64,000 bases of DNA from Exiguobacterium sibiricum 7-3 (lineage in GTDB: Bacteria; Bacillota; Bacilli; Exiguobacteriales; Exiguobacteriaceae). The stretch is from contig NZ_KK211190.1 of NCBI RefSeq assembly GCF_000620865.1, positions 2,493,971 to 2,557,970 on the forward strand, written 5' to 3'. Shown here piece by piece: positions 1 to 8,375 of the stretch. The translations under genes were made by a program, and so were the position numbers. The notes beneath the pieces are model-generated. The model was given only the letters and a program-made list of their open reading frames with translations. It had not been told where the DNA came from and made no database searches. Each line of letters begins with the position of its first letter. Position 1 is the stretch's first letter.

Positions 1-2
1 CC

Positions 3-581
3 GTCACAACTCCTCTACTCACACGATTCAGCGCTATGGTCACTGCGTCCGTCGAGTCTTCACCAATTGCGACATCACTTGTTATTGCTCTTATCTTCAG
101 TGTCTTATTGATGTCACCTGCTTCATCTGCTGCACTCGCCATCGCACTTCAACTTGACCCGGTCGCCAGTGCCGCCGCCTTAATCGGTTGTTCGGCTCAG
201 TTTGTCGGATTTACATTGATGGCATATCGTCAAACGGATCCCGGCGGTTTGATCGCTTCGTTTTTCGTCACACCAAAGGTTCAGTTTCCGAATATCGTGA
301 AGAATCCGCGCCTTGTCGTCGCACCTTTCCTGGCTGCGATGATTTCCGCGCCCATCGCAACACTTGTTCTTTCACTTGAAGTTCCTTATGAACTTGCGGG
401 TCTTGGATTAAATTCAATGATTGCCCCACTCAATATCTTCGTTAATCAAGGTTTTAATGCATTCCTCATCTTTTTCGCAACCGGTGTCGTCCTTCCTGGT
501 ATCTTGACGCTCGTCTTTTATCGCATGACTACGATGGCTGGTTGGACAAAAATGGGTGACCTTCGATTAGAAATTCAATAA
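3..581 (+). CDS. PTS IIC-like membrane protein, 5'-truncated by window edge
   Basis: The reading frame is open from the first bases of the window, so the true start lies upstream; an internal ATG at 36 is not evidence of a start. The visible C-terminal part (about 190 residues) is a hydrophobic multi-helix protein with a glycine/alanine-rich first segment and a conserved-looking 'GLGLNSMIAPLN' loop. It resembles the PTS_EIIC_2 family of PTS-like IIC permeases, which are usually about 340 residues. No IIA or IIB domain is visible. The substrate cannot be told from sequence. A hairpin terminator follows the stop codon directly, so it is the last gene of its transcript. Confidence 0.7.
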   Translation, partial: VTTPLLTRFSAMVTASVESSPIATSLVIALIFSVLLMSPASSAALAIALQLDPVASAAALIGCSAQFVGFTLMAYRQTDPGGLIASFFVTPKVQFPNIVKNPRLVVAPFLAAMISAPIATLVLSLEVPYELAGLGLNSMIAPLNIFVNQGFNAFLIFFATGVVLPGILTLVFYRMTTMAGWTKMGDLRLEIQ

Positions 582-592
582 GTGATCACCTT

Positions 593-626
593 GCTGTTCC
601 TTCATTATATGAGGGAACAGCTTTTT
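593..626 (+). terminator. Rho-independent terminator of the PTS IIC-like gene
   Basis: An 8-bp stem (GCTGTTCC / GGAACAGC) is followed by a run of five T residues, 12 nt after the stop codon. Confidence 0.85.
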
Positions 627-631
627 ATACG

Positions 632-667
632 AAAAAACTCCCGTTCATCGTGTGATGAACGGGAGTT
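632..667 (-). terminator. Terminator of the tRNA-Val transcript
   Basis: A perfect 14-bp stem with a 4-nt loop. Read on the minus strand it is followed by a T-run and lies just 3' of the tRNA, so it ends that transcript. Confidence 0.85.
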
Positions 668-672
668 CGGTA

Positions 673-745
673 TGATTCTGACTGGGCTCGAACCAGCGAC
701 CTCTACCCTGTCAAGGTAGCGCTCTCCCAGCTGAGCTACAGAATC
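673..745 (-). tRNA. tRNA-Val (anticodon GAC), copy 1
   Basis: The minus strand folds into a complete 73-nt cloverleaf: 7-bp acceptor stem (GATTCTG/CAGAATC), 4-bp D stem, 5-bp anticodon stem CTACC/GGTAG with loop TTGACAG (anticodon GAC, reading GUC/GUU valine codons), 5-nt variable loop, and T arm with TTCGAGC loop. The discriminator base is A and the CCA end is not encoded. It is a single-gene transcript with its own promoter and terminator. An identical gene lies at 11186-11258. Confidence 0.95.
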
Positions 746-772
746 ATGATCGTGTGTTCTGGGTATATGTTT

Positions 773-800
773 ATTATAGCAACATATTGAAAACTGTAAA
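773..800 (-). promoter_or_regulatory. SigA-type promoter of tRNA-Val copy 1
   Basis: On the minus strand, -35 TTTACA (795-800) and a perfect -10 TATAAT (773-778) are separated by 16 bp, placing the start site about 20 nt upstream of the tRNA. Confidence 0.75.
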
Positions 801-854
801 GACTTTTCTATGATTTTTTCATTATATTTTTTATTTCTGCTCTGCAGTTCAAAG

Positions 855-883
855 TTGCAGGGTTTCGTTTCGTCCTCTACTAT
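855..883 (+). promoter_or_regulatory. Candidate SigA promoter of the RND transporter
   Basis: -35 TTGCAG (855-860) and -10 TACTAT (878-883) with a 17-bp spacer, about 37 nt before the TTG start codon at 921. Confidence 0.5.
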
Positions 884-920
884 GTAAATAAGCACATATA
901 AAATAAAGGAGGGGTAACTG

Positions 921-3900
921 TTGAATTTTTTAACAAGGTTTAGTTTAAAGAACTCTGTCGCTGTATTTATTATTGCTATTTTACTAGTTTTGGGCGGCGT
1001 ATATTCGTTTTCTCAGCTTAAAGTGGATCAGTTTCCTGAAATTGAATTTCCTCAAATTTCAGTAGAAGCTGTGTATCCAGGTGCATCTCCGGATGATGTC
1101 GATAAACAGGTCGTCTCAAAACTCGAGACAGCACTGAAAGGAATCGAGGGCTCGACAAAAATCACGAGCTCTGCTTACGAAAGTATCGGGATCATCAATA
1201 TCGAATTCCCATTTGATACCGATATGGACAAGGTCGAACAACAAATCGATGCTGCCATCCAGGATGCTAACCTTCCGGAAGAAGCAACAACGAAGTTGAA
1301 CCGCTTCTCATTTGGATCGTTCCCGATCTACAATATTTCCTTCTTTAGTAAAGATGGAAAAGAGATTGAGTCGCTTCTAAAAAATGAAATCGAACCGGAA
1401 CTTAATAAAATTCCGGGCATCAACAGTGTTTCGGTTGGTGGCTACAAAGATGATTTGGTCCAGATTACTGTCGACAATAAAAAGGCGACAGCTGCCGGTT
1501 TATCTTTATCAAGCATTAAAGAACAAATCAATGCCAAGTATGTTTCCTTCCCGTCTGGTCAGCTCGCAGAAGGCGATTCGAAGATTCCGATCCGGGTCGA
1601 AGAAAAACTGGAAAACTTGGATAAATTAAAAAATCTCCAACTCACGTCAAGTGTCTCTTCTGGTGCTGCTTCAGGCGGCCAGGGTCAACCTGCTCAATCA
1701 GGACCTCCGGCTGGTGCAACAGGTGCTACCGGTGCTCCAACAGAAGAAACGAAACCGGCTGAACCGGTTCGTCTTTCAGACATCGCTACCATCGAAGCAG
1801 TCTCGAAGCAAAGTGAAAAAACACGTTATGATTTAAAAGATTCTCTATCAATGGCAATTACAAAAAAACAAGATGCCAATACGGTTGAAATTGCCGACGG
1901 CGTCACAAAAATCTTAAACAAATATGATGACCAAATCGATTATACGATTGGAATTGATTCTGCGAAAGACATCGAAGAATCCGTCGCTACGCTTGTAAAA
2001 GAAGGATTACTCGGTGCCTTATTCGCTTCACTGGCTGTCCTTCTGTTCCTACGGAATATCCGGGCGACCATCATCGCAATCGTCTCGATTCCGCTGTCAC
2101 TCTTGATTGCGGCCATCTTCTTGAACTGGCAGGATATTTCATTAAATATCATGACACTCGGTGGTATGGCAGTCGCTGTCGGCCGGGTCGTCGATGACAG
2201 TATCGTCGTCATTGAAAATATTTTCCGGCGGGTCCGAAAATCAGATGGTGGTATGACAAATGAAGTCATCGAACAATCAACGAAAGAGATTTTAAAGGCT
2301 ATCACGTCTTCGACGCTTACGACCGTCGTCGTCTTCTTGCCAATCGGTTTTGTCGGCGGTATCACAGGTAAATTCTTCTTACCGTTCGCCTTGACCATCA
2401 TCTTCTCGCTACTCGCTTCCCTGCTTGTCGCGATTACGATTGTACCGATCCTAGCGAAGTTCGCCTTTAAAAAGGTACCAGCGGAAGAAAAAGAAGGCGT
2501 CTTACAGCGCTGGTACGGCACACTGATTGAAAAATCATTGTCGCATAAAGCGATTATCTTAGTCGTTTCCTTCTTGTTACTCGGTGGTTCGCTTGCCATC
2601 GTACCGCAACTCGGCTTTACGTTCATTCCGAATGAAGCTTCAAAAACATTGACCGCTTCACTCGAACTTCCTGCTGCGACATCGCTTGAGAAAACGAGTG
2701 AGGTTTCGCTCAACATGGAAAAAATGTTCGATCAGGAAAAAGCGATTGCTGATGTCACGACATCCGTTGGAGCACGTGACTTCACGACCGGGTTGCGCCT
2801 TGATAACAAAGCCAGCTACTTCTTGAACTTAAAAGACGGGGCTGATGTCGAAAAAACGATCAAATCCCTTGAAACAAAAATGGATGATATCGCAAAAGAA
2901 GATGATGTCGACGTTAAAATCAGCGTTGCTGAGCTGTCGACAGGTGGTCCCCCATCCAACAATAATGTGGATGTTGATTTGTTCTCGACTGATTTAGAAG
3001 CGCTCCAAAAAGCTGCCAAGCTGGTCGAAGACAACATGAATAAAAACAACGATTTAAAATATGTCACGAATAACTTCAGCGAGAAACAAAAACAATTCCT
3101 CGTCGAAATTGATTCTGAAAAAGCCAGTGATCGTGGTTTGTCCGGCTTCCAGATTCTTGGTACGGTCAACGACCAAACGAAACCTGTCACAGTCGGTACG
3201 CTCAATCTCGATGACAAAGATCAGGACGTTCAATTGTCTTATAAAGAAGATTTGACGTCGAAAGCAGATCTTGAGAACGTCCAGCTCTTCTCTGCCGCTG
3301 GCCCTGTCGCCTTAAAAGATGTCGCGACTGTTAATGAAGTTGAGACGTTCACATCGATTCAGAAACTGGATGGAAAAGTGTACGCCCGCGTTTCGGGTCA
3401 AGTCAAAGGCGATAACGTTCAAACGGTCTCCAGTGACGTCAAAGCCGCTGTCGGAAAAATCGACTTGCCAGACGGTGTTTCCTTAACAAGTGGCGGTGGA
3501 AATGATGACACGGTCGAAATCTTCCAATCTCTTGGGATCGCCATCGTGGTTGCAATCGGTCTCGTCTACTTGACGATGTTAATCACGTTCGGAAAAGCAC
3601 GGATTCCGTTCATTATTCTTTCATCGCTCATCTTCGTTCCGATTGGCTCGCTCGTTACGCTGTTCTTAGCTAACGAACCATTGTCTGTCAGTGTCATGAT
3701 CGGATTCCTGATGCTGATCGGAATCGTCACGACCAACGCGATCGTGCTTGTTGACCGGATTGGTCAGAACATCACACGTGGACTTCCGATTCGGGAATCG
3801 TTGATTGAGGCCGGTAAGACACGACTTCGTCCAATCCTGATGACGGCATTCGCTACGATCATGGCGCTTGTTCCGCTCGCACTGACGACGTCATCCGGTA

Positions 3901-4034
3901 CCCTGATTTCAAAAGGGCTCGCCTTGACGGTCATCGGCGGATTGACGACGTCAACACTCTTGACGCTCATCATCGTCCCTGTCGTCTATGAGCTCTTCTT
4001 CTTCAAAAAGGTCAAAAAAGAACGTCAATCTTAA
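921..4034 (+). CDS. swrC: RND-family efflux transporter (SwrC/YerP-like)
   Basis: A 1037-residue AcrB/HAE1-type resistance-nodulation-division permease, the size of Bacillus SwrC (YerP), which confers surfactin self-resistance; the substrate here is inferred only. It has one N-terminal helix (about 12-32), a large extracytoplasmic loop, a helix cluster (about 335-530), a second large loop and a final helix cluster (about 855-1030). The proton-relay aspartate pair lies in the segment 'VGRVVDDSIVVIEN' near residue 422, matching the AcrB TM4 Asp-Asp motif. The TTG start follows an AAGGAGGGG ribosome binding site. An unusual Gly/Pro/Ala-rich, partly collagen-like insert occupies about residues 243-283. 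No membrane-fusion protein gene is adjacent, as usual in Gram-positives. Confidence 0.9.
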   Translation: MNFLTRFSLKNSVAVFIIAILLVLGGVYSFSQLKVDQFPEIEFPQISVEAVYPGASPDDVDKQVVSKLETALKGIEGSTKITSSAYESIGIINIEFPFDTDMDKVEQQIDAAIQDANLPEEATTKLNRFSFGSFPIYNISFFSKDGKEIESLLKNEIEPELNKIPGINSVSVGGYKDDLVQITVDNKKATAAGLSLSSIKEQINAKYVSFPSGQLAEGDSKIPIRVEEKLENLDKLKNLQLTSSVSSGAASGGQGQPAQSGPPAGATGATGAPTEETKPAEPVRLSDIATIEAVSKQSEKTRYDLKDSLSMAITKKQDANTVEIADGVTKILNKYDDQIDYTIGIDSAKDIEESVATLVKEGLLGALFASLAVLLFLRNIRATIIAIVSIPLSLLIAAIFLNWQDISLNIMTLGGMAVAVGRVVDDSIVVIENIFRRVRKSDGGMTNEVIEQSTKEILKAITSSTLTTVVVFLPIGFVGGITGKFFLPFALTIIFSLLASLLVAITIVPILAKFAFKKVPAEEKEGVLQRWYGTLIEKSLSHKAIILVVSFLLLGGSLAIVPQLGFTFIPNEASKTLTASLELPAATSLEKTSEVSLNMEKMFDQEKAIADVTTSVGARDFTTGLRLDNKASYFLNLKDGADVEKTIKSLETKMDDIAKEDDVDVKISVAELSTGGPPSNNNVDVDLFSTDLEALQKAAKLVEDNMNKNNDLKYVTNNFSEKQKQFLVEIDSEKASDRGLSGFQILGTVNDQTKPVTVGTLNLDDKDQDVQLSYKEDLTSKADLENVQLFSAAGPVALKDVATVNEVETFTSIQKLDGKVYARVSGQVKGDNVQTVSSDVKAAVGKIDLPDGVSLTSGGGNDDTVEIFQSLGIAIVVAIGLVYLTMLITFGKARIPFIILSSLIFVPIGSLVTLFLANEPLSVSVMIGFLMLIGIVTTNAIVLVDRIGQNITRGLPIRESLIEAGKTRLRPILMTAFATIMALVPLALTTSSGTLISKGLALTVIGGLTTSTLLTLIIVPVVYELFFFKKVKKERQS

Positions 4035-4041
4035 CCTAAAA

Positions 4042-4076
4042 AATCCTCCCCTCTTCATGAGGGAAGGATTTTTTTT
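4042..4076. terminator. Terminator between swrC and the convergent DUF1269 gene
   Basis: The stem AATCCT(C)CCCTC / GAGGG(A)AGGATT is followed by an eight-T run on the plus strand. The A-run on its left side could also let it end the minus-strand gene, whose stop is at 4079. Confidence 0.8.
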
Positions 4077-4078
4077 GA

Positions 4079-4555
4079 TTATTTTTCAAGCAATTCATCT
4101 GTCCGATCAATCGTTCCATTGTGTTTAGTGACAAGTCCGTCCAGTACGGAGGGTTCGAATTCTTCCCCAATTGCGATGATTCCCGTCTTACCGGGCGGAA
4201 TCACACCAAGTGTCCGCTTGAATGTTTCTTGAACGGCTTGATTCTCTTTTAAGTCTTTCGAACCGCCAATCAGCATCCCGGTCATCGAACCTAGCAGAAT
4301 GCCGAAAGGTCCTCCGAGAATCCCGACTGCCATACCGATCAACGAACCTTTAAATGCTTTGTTGGAACCGCTCAAGTCGACGGCATCTTCAAAGGAAAAA
4401 GCTCCGCTCTCACTTCGTTTAATGACAGCGATCTGTTCAAAATCGACTTGACCATTCGCATGGTATTTTTTTAATTCACTAAATACTTGATACGAGGTCG
4501 CTTCTTCTTCAAATGTAAAGGTTATGATATGGTGCTTCTCTTCTTTTTTCGCCAC
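4079..4555 (-). CDS. DUF1269-like glycine-zipper membrane protein
   Basis: A 158-residue protein resembling the DUF1269 family. Residues about 1-65 form a soluble alpha/beta segment, followed by a glycine-rich hydrophobic hairpin (about 66-100, 'GMAVGILGGPFGILLGSMTG') and a C-terminal soluble part. I chose the GTG at 4555 because an AAAGAGGTGGG ribosome binding site stands just before it. The longer frame to 4615 has low-quality N-terminal sequence and no such site. Function unknown. It follows the carboxypeptidase gene in the same direction with about 90 nt between them, so it may have its own promoter. Confidence 0.7.
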   Translation of the reverse strand: MAKKEEKHHIITFTFEEEATSYQVFSELKKYHANGQVDFEQIAVIKRSESGAFSFEDAVDLSGSNKAFKGSLIGMAVGILGGPFGILLGSMTGMLIGGSKDLKENQAVQETFKRTLGVIPPGKTGIIAIGEEFEPSVLDGLVTKHNGTIDRTDELLEK

Positions 4556-4648
4556 AACTTCCCACCTCTTTCGCAAAAGACAGATTGCCACCACTGACGA
4601 TGAGGAATACACCATTTATTTACCATTTAAAGCTTAAAACGAAACCTG

Positions 4649-5461
4649 TTACGGTGTGACCGGTTTACCAGGTTCTAATTGATAATATTCTTCCATTGTC
4701 AATCCGGTCATTTTCAGCTGCGCCGCAAGCGTTGCCCCAACATAACGGAAATGCCAGCTTTCATACGTGTACCCTGTCCATGATTCTTTTCCGAGCGGAT
4801 AACGAAGATGGAATCCGTAACGGTGCGCATTGGCAGCTAGCCATTTCGCTTCTTTTGTAGTTGAAAAGCTGAACTTTGCATATTTCGATGAATCGGCGCC
4901 TCCGATATCAAAGCCCAGTCCTGTCTGATGTTCACTTTTTCCCGGTTGTGCACTGTACGTACTGGCTTTCTCAAAACCATCCCGTGCGACATACTTTTCA
5001 AACAATGCCTTTTGATACGCATAAGAACGGTATGTACTGAATGCGACAAGCGTAATGCTTTCAGCTTTGGCAGCCCGTCTCATTTTTTCAAATGCTGCCC
5101 GTGCGACCGTACTTTCACCAGGTGCATACGTCGATCGTAACGGAAGATTGGGATTGACGATTAGTGTCTTGCCGATGCGTAATCCGCCGATTTGTTGATC
5201 TGTCAGCAAATATTTTGTGCTCGCATACCCTGTCTGTGTTCCATAACGGACTTTTGACCATGTCCCAAGTCGGCTGATCTCGTTGACGTAGACAGTAGTC
5301 GGAATGACTGCGACGACTGCTTTAGTTGTCGAAGCCCCGCTTCGAAGATTGAGCGGTGTTTTCGCTTGACGGTAACTGGATGCTTCTGCTGCCAGTGAAA
5401 AACTGACAAGTGACAGGAGGATCGCCAGCAACCCGATCACCGTTTTCTTTAATTTTTTCAT
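4649..5461 (-). CDS. SH3b-domain D-alanyl-D-alanine carboxypeptidase (VanY/M15B type)
   Basis: A secreted peptidoglycan peptidase of 270 residues. It carries a Sec signal peptide (1-27, cleavage near AEA-SS), a bacterial SH3 domain (about 30-88) likely to bind the wall, and an M15B catalytic domain (about 105-255). Zinc/catalytic signatures are visible: S-E-H-Q-T-G-L-G-F-D (176-185, with H178 and D185), Arg145 in the S-T-Y-R-S motif, and E234-S-W-H237. The family trims the terminal D-Ala from peptidoglycan stems. RBS AAAAGGAG lies 11 nt from the ATG. It is transcribed alone or with the DUF1269 gene. Confidence 0.9.
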   Translation of the reverse strand: MKKLKKTVIGLLAILLSLVSFSLAAEASSYRQAKTPLNLRSGASTTKAVVAVIPTTVYVNEISRLGTWSKVRYGTQTGYASTKYLLTDQQIGGLRIGKTLIVNPNLPLRSTYAPGESTVARAAFEKMRRAAKAESITLVAFSTYRSYAYQKALFEKYVARDGFEKASTYSAQPGKSEHQTGLGFDIGGADSSKYAKFSFSTTKEAKWLAANAHRYGFHLRYPLGKESWTGYTYESWHFRYVGATLAAQLKMTGLTMEEYYQLEPGKPVTP

Positions 5462-5700
5462 ATCTCTTAAAACTCCTTTTTTCCAAAACAGGGTAATTAA
5501 TCTTAGATTTTAGAATAACATTCATTTCAAAACGTCACCATTTTTTGTACAGGGTGTAATCAAAATGAATTAATTCTCCCACTCTTAAAAGAGCTTCCCC
5601 CGTCAGATACGAGGATTGAATCTTTGTTTTTTGGGGTAAACATTTCTTGTATGCGTTTTCTTTAAATAATAATGATTGGCATCAGTCAGGGGCGAATCTT

Positions 5701-6246
5701 ATGACCATTTTAGACAAAGTGTTCATCGCCATCTCTCTTCTTTGGTTACTGGAATTGTTTCTTTTCCGAAACCGTAAGAAGGAACCTTCTCCACTCGAAG
5801 AACGGCGAAGTTTTTATTGGATTTTAGCTACATTAATCGCCACCATCCTCTTCTCCGTTGTATTCAGTGATTCAACCGCCCTTTCTTTTTCACGCGAAAT
5901 CGGATTGTTTCTGTTAACTGCCGGTGTCGCTGTGCGGTACTGGGGGATTTATCATCTCAAGCATCAGTTCACCCGCCACGTCACTGTCAATCCAGGCGAT
6001 CAGCTTGTCAGCACGGGTCCTTATCGGGCACTACGCCATCCCCTCTATACCGGTCTGTTTTTTATCACATTAGGCTTCCCGTTATACTTCGGGAACTTAC
6101 TCGTCACGTTATGTGCCGGCGTCCTGATGTTCATCGCTTTGCTTCACCGCATTCGAATCGAGGAACGGATGTTGACGGAAGGATTTGGTCCTACTTACAC
6201 TGCCTGGGCCCGCAGAAGAAAACGTTTGATTCCATTTATCTACTAA
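5701..6246 (+). CDS. ICMT/PEMT-like integral membrane methyltransferase
   Basis: A 181-residue protein with several membrane helices and the isoprenylcysteine carboxyl methyltransferase/phospholipid methyltransferase signature: R-H-V-T-V-N-P-G ... S-T-G-P-Y-R-x-x-R-H-P-L-Y-T-G, then a C-terminal 'RIRIEERMLTEGFG' segment. Such enzymes use S-adenosylmethionine in the membrane. I prefer the ATG at 5701 (AGGGG upstream) over a TTG at 5647 that adds 18 unlike residues. Only about 22 nt separate it from the carotenoid oxygenase gene, so the two form one operon. Bacterial ICMT homologues have no known prenyl-protein substrate. The context suggests a carotenoid carboxylate, which is inference. Confidence 0.75.
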   Translation: MTILDKVFIAISLLWLLELFLFRNRKKEPSPLEERRSFYWILATLIATILFSVVFSDSTALSFSREIGLFLLTAGVAVRYWGIYHLKHQFTRHVTVNPGDQLVSTGPYRALRHPLYTGLFFITLGFPLYFGNLLVTLCAGVLMFIALLHRIRIEERMLTEGFGPTYTAWARRRKRLIPFIY

Positions 6247-6268
6247 GACATAAGGAGATGTGATTTTT

Positions 6269-7753
6269 TTGAAGAAACAAGCAGTCGTCATTGGAGCAGG
6301 TTTAGCAGGTATGTCAGCCGCAATCCGCCTCGCAGGAGACGGTTATGAAGTCACGATGCTAGAACAAAACGGAAACGTTGGCGGTAAATTAAACCAACGC
6401 AGTGGTCAAGGATTTACGTTCGATACCGGCCCTTCTATCTTGACGATGCCTTGGGTACTCGAGCAATTGTTTACGAGTGTTCACCGTCGACTCGACGACT
6501 ATCTCGAAATCGAACGCATCGAACCGCAATGGCGGACCTTCTTCGAAGATGGGACACAACTTGACGTCAAAGGCGATCTTCCAGGCATGCTGGAAGAGTT
6601 CAAAAAAGTTTCCGACCAAGCAGATTTCGTCGAACTGTTCAGTTATTCCAAAAAAATGTACGACCTGTGTTTGGATAGTTTCTACAAATACAGTCTCGAA
6701 GATTTAAAGGACTTAAAAAAATACCATACGATGTCTGAATTACTTAAGATGGACCCTCTCAATACAGTAGCAAGCGGTACAAAAAAACATTTGAACAACA
6801 AATACCTGGAGCAACTGTTTAACTATATGGTCATGTATGTCGGTTCCAACCCTTACGAAGCTCCTGCTGTCTTCAATCAAATGATTTACGTTCAGATGGG
6901 TCTCGGCATCTATTATGTCAAAGGTGGTATGTACAATATCGCCCGTGCCATGAAGACGGTGCTTGACGAACTCCGGGTAACCATTCACGTCAACACACCT
7001 GTCGAACGTGTCGTCACAGAAGGCAAGCGTGCAATCGGCGTGGAAACGACAGACGGTACATTTTATCCGGCTGATGTCGTCGTCTCGAACCTTGAGGTCA
7101 TTCCGACCTATCAACATCTCATTTCAGAGAAAAAAGGACCAAAACATGCTAAAAAATTAAATCAGTCATTCTTGCCATCTGTTTCCGGTCTTGTCCTGTT
7201 ACTTGGAGTTAACCGCGAATACAAAGACTTGAAACACCATAACTTCTTCTTCTCCGATGATCCGGAACGGGAATTTGCCCAAATGTTCAAGGATGGGGTT
7301 CCACCAGAAGATCCAACGATTTATGTCGGTGTCTCTTCTAAATCGGACGCTTCACAGGCTCCTGAAGGAAAAGATAATTTGTTCGTCTTGACACACGTGC
7401 CACCACTGACGAAACAAGACAGCAAAACTGATTGGGATGCGTACCGTGAAGTTGTCCTCGATAAATTGGAACGGATGGGACTGACTGATTTACGCGAATC
7501 GATTGAATTTGAATACCGCTTTACACCAGAAGACTTGAAATCCCTATACGGTCCGAACGGCGGCTCGATTTATGGCGTGGCAGCCGATCGGAAAAAGAAC
7601 GGTGGATTCAAGATTCCATCGAAGAGCGATCTTTACGAAGGTCTTTACTTCGTTGGTGGTTCCACACATCCGGGTGGTGGTGTCCCAATGGTCACTTTAT
7701 CGGGTCAGCTGACAGCTGATTTAATCCAAAAACATGAAAATGTAAAGGCATAA
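6269..7753 (+). CDS. crtP: CrtP/CrtNb-type diapolycopene oxygenase (carotenoid desaturase family)
   Basis: An FAD-dependent amine-oxidase/phytoene-desaturase fold protein of about 494 residues. The N-terminal dinucleotide-binding motif 'VVIGAGLAGMSAAIRLA' and the C-terminal 'GLYFVGGSTHPGGGVPMV' FAD motif are intact. It matches remembered staphylococcal CrtP (4,4'-diapolycopene/neurosporene oxidase) better than CrtN, for example in 'SNLEVIPTYQHL', 'HHNFFFSDD', 'KLERMGLTDLR' and 'SIYGVAADRKKN'. CrtP-type enzymes oxidise terminal methyl groups of C30 carotenoids to aldehydes. The start is probably the TTG at 6269, 11 nt after AGGAG; the GTG at 6260 is too close to the site. No crtM, crtN or aldehyde dehydrogenase gene is in the window. 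Confidence 0.85.
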   Translation: MKKQAVVIGAGLAGMSAAIRLAGDGYEVTMLEQNGNVGGKLNQRSGQGFTFDTGPSILTMPWVLEQLFTSVHRRLDDYLEIERIEPQWRTFFEDGTQLDVKGDLPGMLEEFKKVSDQADFVELFSYSKKMYDLCLDSFYKYSLEDLKDLKKYHTMSELLKMDPLNTVASGTKKHLNNKYLEQLFNYMVMYVGSNPYEAPAVFNQMIYVQMGLGIYYVKGGMYNIARAMKTVLDELRVTIHVNTPVERVVTEGKRAIGVETTDGTFYPADVVVSNLEVIPTYQHLISEKKGPKHAKKLNQSFLPSVSGLVLLLGVNREYKDLKHHNFFFSDDPEREFAQMFKDGVPPEDPTIYVGVSSKSDASQAPEGKDNLFVLTHVPPLTKQDSKTDWDAYREVVLDKLERMGLTDLRESIEFEYRFTPEDLKSLYGPNGGSIYGVAADRKKNGGFKIPSKSDLYEGLYFVGGSTHPGGGVPMVTLSGQLTADLIQKHENVKA

Positions 7754-7755
7754 TC

Positions 7756-7803
7756 AAAACAGGAGATTGTCCCTTCAGTGAAGGGACGATCTCCTGTTTT
7801 TTT
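7756..7803. terminator. Bidirectional terminator after crtP
   Basis: A long near-perfect stem (AAAACAGGAGAT.. / ..ATCTCCTGTTTT) has T-runs on both strands and lies between convergent genes. Confidence 0.9.
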
Positions 7804-8362
7804 AGTTGTGCTGACAGACTTCTTCAATATGAAGGAAGACTCCGTCTTTAAATATCATTCGATAGACAGCCGGCATTTTTAACGTTTTCCAGAAATCATA
7901 TCCGTATGTCGGATCAAAGTGTTGCATCAATAACACCATAATATTTCCATGTGTTCCGATGACGACGGTTTGATTTTTATGTTTTTTCAACAATTGTTTG
8001 ATTTCATGAACGATCCGTTGTTGTGCCGTAACGTTTGATTCACCTCCATACGGATTTTCATCCGGATGTTCCCAGACGTAGCCGACAGCCTGTTGAAAGT
8101 CCGACAGTTCTCCCGGTGCCAATAACCGTTCTTGAACAGCCGCTGTTTCTTGAATGACTAATCCGTATTGTGCCGCTAGAGGCTGGACCGTCTCAATAGC
8201 TCGTCGGTACGGACTCGCGTAGATATGGTCCGGTTTAATCCCTTTAAAAAGCGTCGTCAATTGTTCCGCATCGTATCTACCTTGTTCCGATAGAGGACGC
8301 GCTTGTTCGTCTGTAGAATAGGTCGAATGCGCATGACGAACCAGATAAATCGTCGTTGTCAT
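7802..8362 (-). CDS. Histidine phosphatase (phosphoglycerate mutase-like) family protein
   Basis: A 186-residue member of histidine-phosphatase clade 1. The catalytic 'LVRHAHS' motif is at residues about 6-12 and the second histidine sits in 'GTHGNIMVLL'. Substrate unknown. The start is the ATG at 8362 preceded by GGGGAG; a much longer in-frame extension overlaps the response-regulator gene and is rejected. It lies 13 nt after the response regulator, so it is the third gene of the kinase-regulator operon. Presence in a signalling operon could mean a phosphatase role in the same response, but nothing in the sequence proves it. Confidence 0.85.
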   Translation of the reverse strand: MTTTIYLVRHAHSTYSTDEQARPLSEQGRYDAEQLTTLFKGIKPDHIYASPYRRAIETVQPLAAQYGLVIQETAAVQERLLAPGELSDFQQAVGYVWEHPDENPYGGESNVTAQQRIVHEIKQLLKKHKNQTVVIGTHGNIMVLLMQHFDPTYGYDFWKTLKMPAVYRMIFKDGVFLHIEEVCQHN

Positions 8363-8375
8363 ATTAACTCCCCTT

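Noticed and set aside
605-895. Minus-strand 96-residue open frame
   Set aside because: It runs through the tRNA-Val gene and its terminator and promoter; no ribosome binding site and no protein-like composition.
1940-2716. 258-residue minus-strand open frame inside swrC
   Set aside because: It lies fully antisense to a conserved RND coding region and has the Ser/Thr/Ile-rich composition of a shadow frame.
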